DNA of 64,000 nucleotides from Caulobacter sp. (GCA_017745235.1 JAGHZU010000009.1:1-64000); one strand, 5' to 3'; positions 35,957 to 45,204 are shown, counted from the stretch's first letter. The notes: generated by a model not told the origin, from the letters alone. Made by a program: numbers and translations.

Positions 35957-38347
35957 ATGAAACTCCGCACTACCCTTTTGGCAGGAACTTCGGCCGTGGC
36001 GGCCCTGATCGTCGCCGGCGCCGCACAGGCTCAGCAGGCTCCGGCCGCCGCTGACAGCAATCAGATCGAAGAAATCACGGTCACCGCCACCAAGCGGGAG
36101 ACCAATCTGCAGGACACCCCGATCGCCATCTCGGCCTTCGGCCAGGGCGCGCTGGACCGCCAGCAGGTCAAGGACGTGACCGACCTGGCCAAGTTCGTGC
36201 CCTCGATGGCCATCAACCAGCAGGGCGACCAGGGCGCGATCCTGATCACCATGCGCGGCATCGGCAACGACACCGCCTTCACCGAAGTGGCCGACCCGGA
36301 AGTCGCCATCTATGTCGACGGCATCTATTCCCCACGCGCGCAGGGCGCGGCGGTCCTGATGTACGACGTCGACGCGGTCGAAGTGGCCCGTGGTCCGCAG
36401 GGCACCCTGTTCGGCCGTAACGCCACCGTCGGCGCCGTCAGCATCCGCACCGCCAAGCCGGTGCTGGGAGACTATTTCGGCAACGCCGAAGTCGTGGCCG
36501 GCTCGTATAACCGCCTGGGCGCCCGCGTTGCGGTGAACATGCCGATCTCGGACACGTTCGCTCTGCGCCTTGCGGCGATCACCGAGCGCCACGACGGCTA
36601 TGTCGACTTCCAGCGTCCGCCGGAAGCTCCGGGCATCAGCCCGTCGGCCTTCGTCACCCAGGGCAAGAAGTACTATGCCCAGGACCAGCGCTCGGCCCGT
36701 CTGAGCGCCCTGTGGAAGCCCAATGAAAAGCTGACCTGGAACGTCAACGTCGAAGGCTACCAGGACACCGGCGCCCCGGTGATCGCCCTGGCCCAGACGC
36801 CGCGCGCCGGCCAGAAGAAGTGGTCGGCCCTGATCGACACCGCTCCCGAGAGCGACCGCTTCTCGTATGGCGTCCGTTCGACCCTGGACTATTCGATCAA
36901 CGACGACATCGGCCTGAGCTGGATCAGCGGCTGGCAACGCGTCGGCGGCAGCGCCAACAGCGACGCCGACGGCGGCATCCTGGGCGTGACCCGTCCGGAC
37001 GGCTCGCTGACCAAGGGCGGCTTCGGTGAAAACCACACCGTCTGGTCGCGCAACGACGCCTGGAGCCAGGAAGTCCAGCTGAAGTCGCAAGGCAAGCACA
37101 CGATCGACTGGATCGTCGGCGGCTTCTACAGCCACGAAGACAATTCGATCCGCTTCGATATCGACCAGCGCGACGGCTACCGCAATGGTCCGATGAGCTG
37201 GTCGGGCAGTTTCATCCAGGCCAAGCGGACCGTGGAATCGAAGGCGGCCTTCGGCCAGGCGACCTGGAACGTCAACGATCGCCTGCGCCTGACCGCCGGC
37301 CTGCGCTACACCGACGACACCAAGCAGGACCAAGGCGGCCGGAACGTCACGTTCAAGGGCTTCAACGACTGCCTGACGGCCGAAGCCGCGTCGCCCACGC
37401 CGAACCCGGCCCGCTGCAGCACCGGCATCTTCGGTCGTGACCGTAGCGCCAGCGCCGCTCAACTGCTGGCTCTGCTGGGCCCCGGCTACAGCATCAGCAA
37501 CAACGACGTGAAGGGCAGCTGGGACAAGTTCACCTGGCTGGGCCGCGCCGACTTCGACGTGACGGACGATATCCTGGCCTATGCCAGCGTCAGCACCGGC
37601 TTCAAGTCGGGCAACATCGAGGATGGCGGCCTGCTGGCCAACCCGGAAACCCTGACCAACTACGAAGTCGGCTCGAAGATCCGCTTCCTGGACGGCCGGG
37701 CCACCCTGAACCTCGCGGCCTACTACGAGGACTTCAAGGGCTACCAGGTCAATCAGGTCGTCACGACCTTCAAGCCGGACGGCACGGTCGACAAGTCGCA
37801 GGTCATCACCACGAACGCCAAGGGCGCCCAAGCCTACGGCATCGAGGCCGAACTGAACGCGAACCTGACCGCCAACGACCGCCTGCAGATCTCGGCCACG
37901 CTTCAAGACACGAAGATGGACGAACTGCTGGCCGCCGACGGCCGCGTGGGTCCGAACGACGCCGCTCACGCGGTCCAGCTGAAGGGCAACGAGCTGCCGC
38001 ACGCCCCGCACTTCTCGGGCACGGTGGCCTACGAGCACACCTTCGACCTGGATGGCGGCGCGCGCCTGACCCCGCGCATCGCGACCCACTTCGAGACCAA
38101 GAGCTGGCTGTCCTACTTCAACCAGGGCAAGCCGGACCAGCAAGGCAGCTACACCCGCACGGACGTGACCCTGCGGTACGAACCGTCGGAAGCTCCGTGG
38201 TCGGTCGAGGCCTTCGTCCAGAACCTCGAGGACAAGAATATCAAGACCGGCGCCGGCGCCGCGGGCGTGCCGAACTACGATCCGGTGTGGACGGCCGTCT
38301 ACCAGCCGCCGCGCACCTGGGGCTTCCGTCTGCGGACGAAGTTCTAA
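35957..38347 (+). CDS. TonB-dependent outer-membrane receptor
   Basis: A 796-residue receptor: signal peptide ending AHA/AQA near residue 25, TonB box region EEITVTATKRE, plug domain (LDRQQVKDVTDLAKFVPSMA, VEVARGPQGTLFGRNATVGA), and a 22-stranded barrel ending in a C-terminal Phe (GFRLRTKF). It imports a ligand across the outer membrane using TonB energy. The neighbouring GH3 and LacI genes suggest an oligosaccharide or plant glycoside, not iron. The ATG at 35957 is used because GGAGGG is properly spaced there and too close to the ATG at 35951. Confidence 0.94.
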   Translation: MKLRTTLLAGTSAVAALIVAGAAQAQQAPAAADSNQIEEITVTATKRETNLQDTPIAISAFGQGALDRQQVKDVTDLAKFVPSMAINQQGDQGAILITMRGIGNDTAFTEVADPEVAIYVDGIYSPRAQGAAVLMYDVDAVEVARGPQGTLFGRNATVGAVSIRTAKPVLGDYFGNAEVVAGSYNRLGARVAVNMPISDTFALRLAAITERHDGYVDFQRPPEAPGISPSAFVTQGKKYYAQDQRSARLSALWKPNEKLTWNVNVEGYQDTGAPVIALAQTPRAGQKKWSALIDTAPESDRFSYGVRSTLDYSINDDIGLSWISGWQRVGGSANSDADGGILGVTRPDGSLTKGGFGENHTVWSRNDAWSQEVQLKSQGKHTIDWIVGGFYSHEDNSIRFDIDQRDGYRNGPMSWSGSFIQAKRTVESKAAFGQATWNVNDRLRLTAGLRYTDDTKQDQGGRNVTFKGFNDCLTAEAASPTPNPARCSTGIFGRDRSASAAQLLALLGPGYSISNNDVKGSWDKFTWLGRADFDVTDDILAYASVSTGFKSGNIEDGGLLANPETLTNYEVGSKIRFLDGRATLNLAAYYEDFKGYQVNQVVTTFKPDGTVDKSQVITTNAKGAQAYGIEAELNANLTANDRLQISATLQDTKMDELLAADGRVGPNDAAHAVQLKGNELPHAPHFSGTVAYEHTFDLDGGARLTPRIATHFETKSWLSYFNQGKPDQQGSYTRTDVTLRYEPSEAPWSVEAFVQNLEDKNIKTGAGAAGVPNYDPVWTAVYQPPRTWGFRLRTKF

Positions 38348-38360
38348 GCACTTGCACGAC

Positions 38361-38520
38361 CCGTCCCGGCGCTGGAGGCGCGCCGGGACGGCTTCTACCG
38401 GCGGCCGGCGCTCCTATCCCCGCGCCGGCCCGCAAGTTCCCCTTGAGCGTATGCATACCTCCCAGACTTACGCTCCCTGGGTGATGGCTCTCCTGACCAT
38501 CACCCAGGCTCTCTTTTTCC
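38361..38520 (+). ncRNA. Structured 3' region after the TonB receptor: four hairpins ending in a terminator
   Basis: Four consecutive perfect stems: CCGTCCCGGCG/CGCCGGGACGG (38361-38391), GGCCGGCGC/GCGCCGGCC (38403-38430), GAGCGTA/TACGCTC with CCTCCC in its loop (38445-38475), and CCTGGGTGATGG/CCATCACCCAGG (38476-38508) followed by CTCTCTTTTT. The last is a textbook Rho-independent terminator. The terminal two hairpins could form a stable 75-base 3'-derived small RNA. Confidence 0.7.
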
Positions 38521-38587
38521 GCTCGATTCCCCTCGACCGACTCGGGCCCGTGTCGTCCTGTGAGGCGACGTCCAAGGAAGAGCGCAC

Positions 38588-40132
38588 ATGGCAGGAAACC
38601 GCATCGTCATCGTCGGCGGCGGCACGGCCGGCTGGCTGACGGCCGCCTATCTGGCCAAGCAGCTGGGCGCGAACCGTCCGGATGGCGCGCGCATCACCCT
38701 GATCGAGTCCCCCGAGATCGGTACGATCGGCGTTGGCGAGGGCACTTTCCCAACTATTCGCAGCACGCTCGCGACCTTGGGCGTCAGCGAGGCGCGGTTC
38801 CTGCGCGAGAGTTCGGCGACCTTCAAGCAGGGCGTCCGGTTCGTGGACTGGGAACGACGTTCGGCGAATGGAAAGTCTTCCGAATACTTCCACCCGTTCA
38901 ACCTGCCGCTTCGCCCCGACGGGCGCGATCTGTCACCCTATTGGCTGCTGGACCACCAGGCGGGCTCGCCCCTGGCCTTCGCCGATGCGGTGACGACCCA
39001 GGGCAAGGTGATCGAGGCCGGCCTGGCGCCGAAGCGCCTGGAGGATCCCGACTTCGGCGGTCCGATGAACTACGCCTATCATTTCGACGCCGCACGCTTC
39101 GCCGCCTTCCTGCGCGGGGTGGCGGTCGAGCTTGGCATCACGCACCTGCAGGGCAAGGTGGAACAGGTCACGCTGGACCCGGAGACGGGCGACGTGGTCT
39201 CGGTCAGCGCTCCCGAGGTCGGCGTGGTCGAGGGAGACCTGTTCGTCGATTGCTCGGGCTTCAAGGCGCTGCTGATCGGGGAGGCCCTGGGCGCGCCGTT
39301 CAAGCGCTGCGACGACGTGCTGTTCAACGACCGCGCCCTGGCCATCCAGGTTCCCTACGAGACGCCGGACGCGCCGATCAATCCCTACACCCTGGCCACC
39401 GCCCACGAGGCCGGCTGGACCTGGGACATCGGCCTGGATAGCCGCCGGGGCGTGGGATACGTCTTCTCCAGCCGCCATAGCGACGAGGCCCGGGCCGAGG
39501 AGGTCCTGCGGGGCTACCTGGGCAGGGTCGCCGACGGCCTGACGCCGCGCCTGCTGAAGTTCCAGACCGGTTATCGCGAACGCCAGTGGATCGGCAACTG
39601 CGTGGCCGTGGGCCTGTCGGCCGGCTTCTTCGAGCCTTTGGAATCGACCGGCATCATGCTGATCGAAGCCGCCGCGGTGATGATCGCCGAAGTGTTTCCG
39701 CTGCGCGACCGCGCGGCCCGAGACGCCGCGGCCCGCAACTTCAACCACCTGATGGCCGGCCGCTTCGAGCGGATCGTGGCGTTTCTGAAACTGCACTACT
39801 GCCTGACCAGGCGCGACGAGGCGTATTGGCGCGACAACGCCGATCCGGCGTCCTGGCCGCAGAGCCTGCGCGATCTGCTGGCGCAGTGGGAGCATCGTCC
39901 GGTGTCGCGGTTCGACTTCCTGGTCGACCTGGAGACGTTCCTGCCGGCGAGCTACCAGTACATCCTCTACGGCATGAACGCGGCGACCGACTTCGCCCCG
40001 GTCGAGGGGCGCTATCCCGACATGGCCCAAGCCCGCCAGACCTTCGCCAAGGTGGGCGCGGCCGCCAGCGAGGCGCTCAAGCACCTGCCGCCACATCGCA
40101 CGCTGGTCGAGGCGTACTACCGCCGGGCGTAA
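38588..40132 (+). CDS. Flavin-dependent (tryptophan-type) halogenase
   Basis: A 514-residue FAD-dependent halogenase. The FAD motif GGGTAGW is at residues 10-16, and Lys80 (SSATFKQGVRF) aligns with the catalytic Lys79 of PrnA. The second signature reads AGWTWDIGL, where classic halogenases have GWxWxIP. Family enzymes halogenate aromatic rings using reduced flavin. Caulobacterales and Xanthomonas often keep such genes beside TonB receptors. The true substrate may be a compound imported or bound by the receptor. It starts 240 bases after the receptor, beyond a terminator. Confidence 0.88.
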   Translation: MAGNRIVIVGGGTAGWLTAAYLAKQLGANRPDGARITLIESPEIGTIGVGEGTFPTIRSTLATLGVSEARFLRESSATFKQGVRFVDWERRSANGKSSEYFHPFNLPLRPDGRDLSPYWLLDHQAGSPLAFADAVTTQGKVIEAGLAPKRLEDPDFGGPMNYAYHFDAARFAAFLRGVAVELGITHLQGKVEQVTLDPETGDVVSVSAPEVGVVEGDLFVDCSGFKALLIGEALGAPFKRCDDVLFNDRALAIQVPYETPDAPINPYTLATAHEAGWTWDIGLDSRRGVGYVFSSRHSDEARAEEVLRGYLGRVADGLTPRLLKFQTGYRERQWIGNCVAVGLSAGFFEPLESTGIMLIEAAAVMIAEVFPLRDRAARDAAARNFNHLMAGRFERIVAFLKLHYCLTRRDEAYWRDNADPASWPQSLRDLLAQWEHRPVSRFDFLVDLETFLPASYQYILYGMNAATDFAPVEGRYPDMAQARQTFAKVGAAASEALKHLPPHRTLVEAYYRRA

Positions 40133-40142
40133 GGCCGGGCGC

Positions 40143-40514
40143 TCAAGCCGCCAGGGACAGCCCCACGGCCGTCGCCTCGGCCTCGTCGCGCACGAAGCGG
40201 ACCGGTACGCCCACCGCCTTGCCGAAGCCCTCGGCCGCGAGGCGGAAGGGCAGGGCCAGGGGCTTGTCGCCTTGGATGACGACCACCCCCCGACAGAGGC
40301 TGCGCAATCGCTCGCGCTGGCGCTTGAACTGCAGGGCGCGGACCTTGCGCTCCTCCGGCGTCTCGTCATGGACGTGGTCTGGGAAGGGCTTGGTGACCAG
40401 GACGAACGGCGCCCCCGCGTCGAGCAGGTCGTCCAGCTGGCGCTCGTAGGGCGTGTCGGTGGTCATGTCGGGGCGCATGAAGACGAGCGGCGCCCGGTTG
40501 CGGTCAAGGTGCAT
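40143..40514 (-). CDS. Unrecognised 123-residue soluble protein
   Basis: It contains AGAPFVLVTKPFPDHVHDET, an Arg/Lys-rich helix (RALQFKRQRERLRSLCR), then GVVVIQGDKPLALPFRLAAE and VPVRFVRDEAEATAVGL. The alternation of strands and helices suggests a small alpha/beta fold that may bind a polyanion. No signal or membrane segment. It is second in a likely two-gene unit after the 84-residue protein (26-base gap). The start could be the ATG at 40514 or an internal ATG such as 40478. No function proposed. Confidence 0.65.
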   Translation of the reverse strand: MHLDRNRAPLVFMRPDMTTDTPYERQLDDLLDAGAPFVLVTKPFPDHVHDETPEERKVRALQFKRQRERLRSLCRGVVVIQGDKPLALPFRLAAEGFGKAVGVPVRFVRDEAEATAVGLSLAA

Positions 40515-40540
40515 GAGGGTCTCCGAAAAGGCGTGGAAAC

Positions 40541-40795
40541 TCAGAGGCTGGCGGCGACGAACGCCCGCAGCCGGGGATCCCTGATCTCGAACACGTCGAA
40601 CAGGCCGATGGCGCGCAGCGCGGGCAGGGCTTCGAAGATCTCGCGCAGGACGATGTCCTGCACATCGGCGGGCAAACCGGGACGTCCCAGGAAGGCGGCG
40701 TTGGCCAGGAAAGCTGCGAGCGAATTCCTGCGCACCCGCACGCCGCCGAACTCGATCTGGTCGCTGTCCTCGGCGAGGACGTCATATGTGCGCAT
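40541..40795 (-). CDS. Unrecognised 84-residue protein
   Basis: It begins MRTYDVLAEDSDQIEFGGVR, then has two amphipathic helices (SLAAFLANAAFLGRPGLP and IVLREIFEALPALRAIGLFD). AGGAGG lies before the ATG, directly after a perfect CCTGTCA-C-TGACAGG dyad. It is divergent from an AraC regulator with 86 bases between, so that regulator may control it. Size and helical content suggest a small binding or regulatory protein. No family recognised. Confidence 0.65.
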   Translation of the reverse strand: MRTYDVLAEDSDQIEFGGVRVRRNSLAAFLANAAFLGRPGLPADVQDIVLREIFEALPALRAIGLFDVFEIRDPRLRAFVAASL

Positions 40796-40803
40796 GGTCG
40801 CCT

Positions 40804-40818
40804 CCTGTCAGTGACAGG
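40804..40818. promoter_or_regulatory. Dyad beside the ribosome site of the 84-residue gene
   Basis: CCTGTCAGTGACAGG is a perfect palindrome with a one-base centre. It lies between the divergent AraC and 84-residue genes and abuts the latter's AGGAGG. Its position over the leader suggests an operator. Confidence 0.45.
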
Positions 40819-40881
40819 ACTGTAGCGCGGGCGGCTTGGCGGCTATAAGTCGCTAATGCCAATCAATATCAAGAATGCGCC

Positions 40882-41658
40882 ATGATCGCCCGGATGCTCG
40901 AACCGACCTTCCTGAAGGCTCCGGACGGTCCGGTGATCCACGTCGCGGCGGGGGCGCAGGAGAACGAGCTGATCTCCGAACCGCATCAGCACGCCTGCGG
41001 CCAGCTGTTCGCTTCGTTGAAGGGGCTGCTGTCGGTCGGGGTCGAGGACGAGGTCTGGGTGGTGCCGGCGATCCACGCGGTGTGGCTGCCGCCGCATCAT
41101 CGCCACTACGCCGCCTCGCACGGGCCGTTCGAGGGCTGGAGCGTCTACGTGGCCGAGGCCGCCTGCGCCGACCTGCCCCCGCGGCCGTGCACGTTGCGCA
41201 TCTCGGGCCTGCTGCGCGAGGCGGTGTTGCGCGCGGCCGGTTGGGAGCCGGGACCCCTGGATGCCTCGCAGGCTCGCCTCGCCGAGGTGATCCTGGACGA
41301 GATCCGCATCCTGCCAGCCGAGCCTCTGGGTCTGAGCCTGCCGCGGGACCCCCGCCTGGTGCGCATCGCCCGAGCCCTGATCGAGGATCCGGCCGACCCG
41401 CGCGACCTGGACCAATGGGCGGATTGGGGGGCGGTCAGTTCGCGCACGCTGAGCCGCCGGTTCGTGACCGAGACGGGATTTTCCTTCACCGCCTGGCGCC
41501 AGCGCGCGCGGCTGATGCGGTCGCTGGAGATGCTGGCCGCCGGCGCGCCGGTCACCACCATCGCGCTGGACCTGGGCTACTCCACCGCCAGCGCCTTCAT
41601 CGGCCTCTTCCGGCGGACGTTCGGCGAGACACCCGCGGCTTATCGGCAACGGCTTTGA
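40882..41658 (+). CDS. AraC family transcriptional regulator
   Basis: A 258-residue AraC/XylS-type activator with an N-terminal cupin sensor (EPHQHACGQLFASLKGLLS, HAVWLPPHHRHYA) and a C-terminal double HTH (RTLSRRFVTETGFSFTAWRQ, RLMRSLEMLAAGAPVTTIAL, DLGYSTASAFIGLFRRTFGE). The His-rich cupin fits a small ligand or metal. It is divergent from two small unknown genes that it may control. Ligand unknown. Confidence 0.92.
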   Translation: MIARMLEPTFLKAPDGPVIHVAAGAQENELISEPHQHACGQLFASLKGLLSVGVEDEVWVVPAIHAVWLPPHHRHYAASHGPFEGWSVYVAEAACADLPPRPCTLRISGLLREAVLRAAGWEPGPLDASQARLAEVILDEIRILPAEPLGLSLPRDPRLVRIARALIEDPADPRDLDQWADWGAVSSRTLSRRFVTETGFSFTAWRQRARLMRSLEMLAAGAPVTTIALDLGYSTASAFIGLFRRTFGETPAAYRQRL

Positions 41659-41716
41659 AGGCCGGCGACGGAGTTCCGGGGGACAATCAAGGGGCTGGGC
41701 CGCCCCTGTGTGCCGC

Positions 41717-42955
41717 CTAGATCCGCTCGACGATCACCGCCGGCGCCATGCCGCCGGCCGCGCACATGGTGACCAGGCCGTAGCGGCCGCCGGTGCGTTC
41801 CAGTTCGTCCAGCACAGTGCCGATCAGGATCGAACCGGTGGCGCCGATCGGATGCCCCAGGGCCATGGCGCCGCCGTTGACGTTGACCTTCTCGCGATCC
41901 AGGCCCAGGTCGCGGATGAACTTCTCGGCCACCACGGCGAAGGCCTCGTTGATCTCCCACAGGTCGATGTCGTCGACGGTGAGGCCGGCCTTGGCCAGCA
42001 CCTTGCGGGCGGCGGGAACCGGGGCGTTCAGCATCAGGGTGGGGCTGTCGCCCATGTTGGCCATGGCCACGATGCGAGCGCGAGGCTTGAGGCCGTGCCT
42101 GGCTGCGTAGGCCGGCGAGGCCAGCAGCACGGCGGCCGCGCCGTCGACCACGCCTGACGAATTGCCGGCGTGGTGCACGTGCTCGATCTTCAGGTCCGGA
42201 TAGACGGAGGTGATGAGGCCGCCCAGGGTCATGCCGGTCTCGTCGATCGGGGCCGCGGCGAAGGGGGCGAACGAGGGCTTCAGCGCGGCCAGGCCTTCAA
42301 GCGTGGTTTCCGGGCGGGGGAACTCCTCGCGGTCCAGGGCCAGGGTCCCGTCGTCGTGATAGACGGGCGTCAGGGCGCGATCGAAGCGGCCTTCGCGGAT
42401 CGCGCGGTCGGCGCGCTGCTGGCTGACCAGGGCCAGCTCGTCCAGGGCCGAGCGCGGGATTCCTTCCAGCGTGGCGATGGCGTCGGCGCAGACGCCCTGG
42501 TGGCTCTGCGGATGCTTGGCGCGCAGGCGGGTGTTGCCGCTGTCCAGCAGGCCCGGCGAGGAGCGGTCGGCGGTGGCGGCGGTGTAGGACATCATCTCGG
42601 TTCCGCCGGCGATGACCAGGTCCTCCATGCCCGACATGATCGAGGCGGCGGCGAGGTTCACGGTGGTGATGCCCGAGCCGCAGAAGCGGTCCAGCGTCAT
42701 GCCGCTGGCGCGGACGTCGTAGCCGGCGTCGAGGGCGGCCATGCGGCCAAGGTCCCCGGCCTGCTTGCCACGCTGGCTGCTGGTGCCCCAGATGATATCG
42801 TCGACCTCGGCTGTGTTCAGCGCGTTTCGCTCGGCCAGGGCCTTCAGCACGGTGGCGGCCAGATGCTGGGGGTGGAAGTCCGCCAGGGCTCCCTTGCCGA
42901 CCTTGCCGACGCCGCGAGGCGTGCGGCAGGCGTCGATGATCAGGGCTTCGGGCAT
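41717..42955 (-). CDS. Acetyl-CoA C-acyltransferase (thiolase)
   Basis: A 412-residue type II thiolase. The acyl-accepting Cys92 is in [16 protein letters not shown]. The C-terminal motifs are [18 protein letters not shown] with the catalytic His and [17 protein letters not shown] with the second Cys. It makes or cleaves 3-oxoacyl-CoA in fatty acid or steroid side-chain oxidation. The ATG at 42955 has GGAGGA upstream; an earlier in-frame start would add 35 basic residues absent from the family. It stands alone, divergent from an unrecognised gene. Confidence 0.93.
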   Translation of the reverse strand: MPEALIIDACRTPRGVGKVGKGALADFHPQHLAATVLKALAERNALNTAEVDDIIWGTSSQRGKQAGDLGRMAALDAGYDVRASGMTLDRFCGSGITTVNLAAASIMSGMEDLVIAGGTEMMSYTAATADRSSPGLLDSGNTRLRAKHPQSHQGVCADAIATLEGIPRSALDELALVSQQRADRAIREGRFDRALTPVYHDDGTLALDREEFPRPETTLEGLAALKPSFAPFAAAPIDETGMTLGGLITSVYPDLKIEHVHHAGNSSGVVDGAAAVLLASPAYAARHGLKPRARIVAMANMGDSPTLMLNAPVPAARKVLAKAGLTVDDIDLWEINEAFAVVAEKFIRDLGLDREKVNVNGGAMALGHPIGATGSILIGTVLDELERTGGRYGLVTMCAAGGMAPAVIVERI

Positions 42956-43163
42956 GGCGTCCTCCTCCAGAACGATTGTTTGAACCGATCTGGCGCGCGG
43001 CGCCGTTGGGTCAGTCCAGCCCTTTTTCGAGCTGCGGCGCCGTCGGGCGCGCTTACTCAAAATGGGTGAGGCGGCCGGGGTTCTGGTCGTTCCTCAACCA
43101 TGGCGCATGGACAATCCTGGCGGGAATTGTCTCCCTTGCGCCGCGTGAACAGAGGAGCGAGCG

Positions 43164-44177
43164 ATGCTGCTGGCCATAGACGAGATCGTGAACATCACCC
43201 AGGACAAGACGGTCGTGATCCACGGCATGGTCGCCAATGTCGACGACCTGCCGGAACAGTTGCGGCAGGGCAGCCCGATGGATGTCTTCAGCCGTTTCTT
43301 TCAACCGTCGACGTTCAACATTTTGGCCCCCATGGTCCAGGCCGACACCGCCCCGGCGTCGTTCACCAAGGCCGTTCAGCTATTCCCGGACTGTGGGAGG
43401 GGGATGGGCCTGTGGCCGGACGACCAGCCTGACCTGCCCGCGCGGAAGCAATCCCTGGTCCAGGCGCCGAATGCTCAGCCGGCGCCGGCGATGCCGCAGG
43501 CCAGCTGGATCTTCGTGGTCGACGCCGACGGCGGCGTGTTGATGACGGCCGTGCAGCTTCTGGCCTACAGCGAATTGGGCGGGGCAGGCCAGGGGCTGCC
43601 GGTGGGCAAGGACCGCTCGCTGATCGGGGCGGGGATGCCGATGGGCTTTCCTCCGCCGGGAGGACAGCCGCCGAAAGCCAGGCACGCCTTGCGGATGTCG
43701 TCCTGGAAGCTGGCCCCGGGAAAGTTCGACTACCGGACCTGGTTCGACTTCAACCGGCCCGGTCCGTCGATAACGCCTCCGGCGCCGGAGGCGTGGGGCG
43801 AGGCGGCGACCCAGACGATCCTGCTGGCGACGGAATCGCCGATCCGGAACGTTCACTGGACCCGGAACCGCGGCCGCCTGGACATGGACGGCTTCTTTCC
43901 CTCCTCGCCGATCCTGCATGCGACGTTCCTGGTCGGCAATGCGATCACCATCAAGAAGTCCTGGGAGCGCACGTTCGAGGCCAAGCTCGTCGATCAGGTC
44001 CCGACGGCCCTGCCGGCCTGGTACTCCGCACAGCTGATGATGATGCGGATAGTGACCTCCAAGGTGTTGGGCGAACTCGGGCCGCTGGGCGACATCAGCG
44101 ACATCTTCTTCGATGAGATGGGCAAGGCCCTGGACAAGAACGCCGCGTACGTCACGCCGCCTTGGCTGGGGCGCTGA
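43164..44177 (+). CDS. Unrecognised 337-residue protein
   Basis: A soluble-looking protein, MLLAIDEIVNITQDKTVVIH, with no signal peptide or clear membrane helix. Parts are strand-rich (ASWIFVVDADGGVLMTAVQL, HALRMSSWKLAPGKFDYRTW, QTILLATESPIRNVHWTRNR). The N-terminal 65 residues repeat a hydrophobic/charged pattern, and a Pro-rich insert occurs near residue 165. The C-terminus is helical and Met-rich (YSAQLMMMRIVTSKVLGELG). It may be a secretion-system or toxin-like effector, but nothing in the sequence proves this. No family recognised. Codon use is normal for the genome. Confidence 0.7.
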   Translation: MLLAIDEIVNITQDKTVVIHGMVANVDDLPEQLRQGSPMDVFSRFFQPSTFNILAPMVQADTAPASFTKAVQLFPDCGRGMGLWPDDQPDLPARKQSLVQAPNAQPAPAMPQASWIFVVDADGGVLMTAVQLLAYSELGGAGQGLPVGKDRSLIGAGMPMGFPPPGGQPPKARHALRMSSWKLAPGKFDYRTWFDFNRPGPSITPPAPEAWGEAATQTILLATESPIRNVHWTRNRGRLDMDGFFPSSPILHATFLVGNAITIKKSWERTFEAKLVDQVPTALPAWYSAQLMMMRIVTSKVLGELGPLGDISDIFFDEMGKALDKNAAYVTPPWLGR

Positions 44178-44182
44178 GCGGG

Positions 44183-44638
44183 CTATTTCTTCGGCGGGTC
44201 CAAACGCAGGAAGGCGAACTTCTCCGGATCGCTGGCGTCGGCCTTGGCGGCCTTGCAGTAGGCGGCCTCGTTGCGGGTGGCCTCTCCCAGCGCCAGGCCC
44301 GACAGCGCGCCGAAGGTGACCAGGGCCAGGTCGTGCAGGCGGATGCGCTCCTGCTCCGACACGCCCTGGGAAGCTTCGGTCATCATATCGCCGACCGACT
44401 TCTCCACCGCCGCGTCGTCCAGGCTGATGCCGTCGCACAACTGGGCGGTGGCGGCGGCGTGGGCGGCCAGTTGCAGGATGGCGACCTGCTTCTGAGTGAA
44501 GTCCTTTGTGGCCTCGCCCACGGCGATGGTCATGGCGCGGCTGGGCCGGGCGGCCAGGGTCTGGGCCTGGACCGGCGCCAGCGGCGCGAGGACGGGGAGG
44601 GCGATCAGCAGGGCGCAGGCCCGGTGCTTGCGGGTCAT
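44183..44638 (-). CDS. Secreted protein of unknown function
   Basis: A protein of 151 residues when started at the ATG at 44638, which has GAGGAG upstream. The signal peptide is CALLIALPVLAPLAPVQA with cleavage near AQA. The mature part is helical (AAHAAATAQLCDGISLDDAA, VEKSVGDMMTEASQG, GALSGLALGEATRNEAAYC) with two cysteines that could pair. It lies 12 bases after the next upstream gene, also a secreted protein, so the two form an operon. No family recognised. Confidence 0.72.
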   Translation of the reverse strand: MTRKHRACALLIALPVLAPLAPVQAQTLAARPSRAMTIAVGEATKDFTQKQVAILQLAAHAAATAQLCDGISLDDAAVEKSVGDMMTEASQGVSEQERIRLHDLALVTFGALSGLALGEATRNEAAYCKAAKADASDPEKFAFLRLDPPKK

Positions 44639-44649
44639 CGGGCGTCTCC

Positions 44650-45204
44650 TCACCGGTAGTAGATCCGCTTGGTCCAGTAGCGCGAGAACGAACCGTTCTC
44701 GTAGCAGGCGCTTTCACGGGGGTAGCATTCCACGCCGCGCGAGGGGCTCCACGAGCGATCGTCGTCGTGGCGGTCCTTCTTCTTGGCGCTGGCCACGATG
44801 GCCCCGGCCAGCAGGGCGCCGACGATGACGGCGGCCGCGGCGTTGGCGTTCTTCTTCTTGTCGTCGTCGGATGAGCCGTGGTTGAGGTTGCGGATGTCCA
44901 GCCCGTAGGTCGCGCCGGTTCGGGCGTTGTAGATGCAGTCGTAGTTGAACTGGGTCCAGCCGCCGTTGTCGGCGAACTGGGCGCGGCCCGAGACGCCGGT
45001 CTCGTCGTAGCCGATCGAGCGGGTGTCGTTGCTGAGCAACTGAGTGCGGCCGGCTTGAGAATAGCGGCGGCCGATCTCGCGGTCGACGGCGCTGGAGCAG
45101 GCGTCGATCGCATAGCGGTCCGATCTCTGGGCCAGGACCGGGGCGGGGGTCAGGGCGCATGTCGCCGCCAAGGACGCGACCACGCACCAAGCCGTTGTCT
45201 TCAT
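44650..45204 (-). CDS. Secreted or periplasmic protein with glycine-zipper-like segment
   Basis: A 184-residue protein with a signal peptide (MKTTAWCVVASLAATCALTP, cleavage near LAQ). A middle domain has paired cysteines (IDACSSAVDREIG, FNYDCIYNARTG). An Ala/Gly-rich hydrophobic stretch (NANAAAAVIVGALLAGAIVA) is flanked by charged KKKDRHDDD, like a glycine-zipper segment in envelope proteins. A Tyr-rich tail follows (ECYPRESACYENGSFSRYW). The ATG at 45204 is preferred for its signal peptide and GAGG site. It is co-transcribed with the next secreted protein. Confidence 0.72.
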   Translation of the reverse strand: MKTTAWCVVASLAATCALTPAPVLAQRSDRYAIDACSSAVDREIGRRYSQAGRTQLLSNDTRSIGYDETGVSGRAQFADNGGWTQFNYDCIYNARTGATYGLDIRNLNHGSSDDDKKKNANAAAAVIVGALLAGAIVASAKKKDRHDDDRSWSPSRGVECYPRESACYENGSFSRYWTKRIYYR

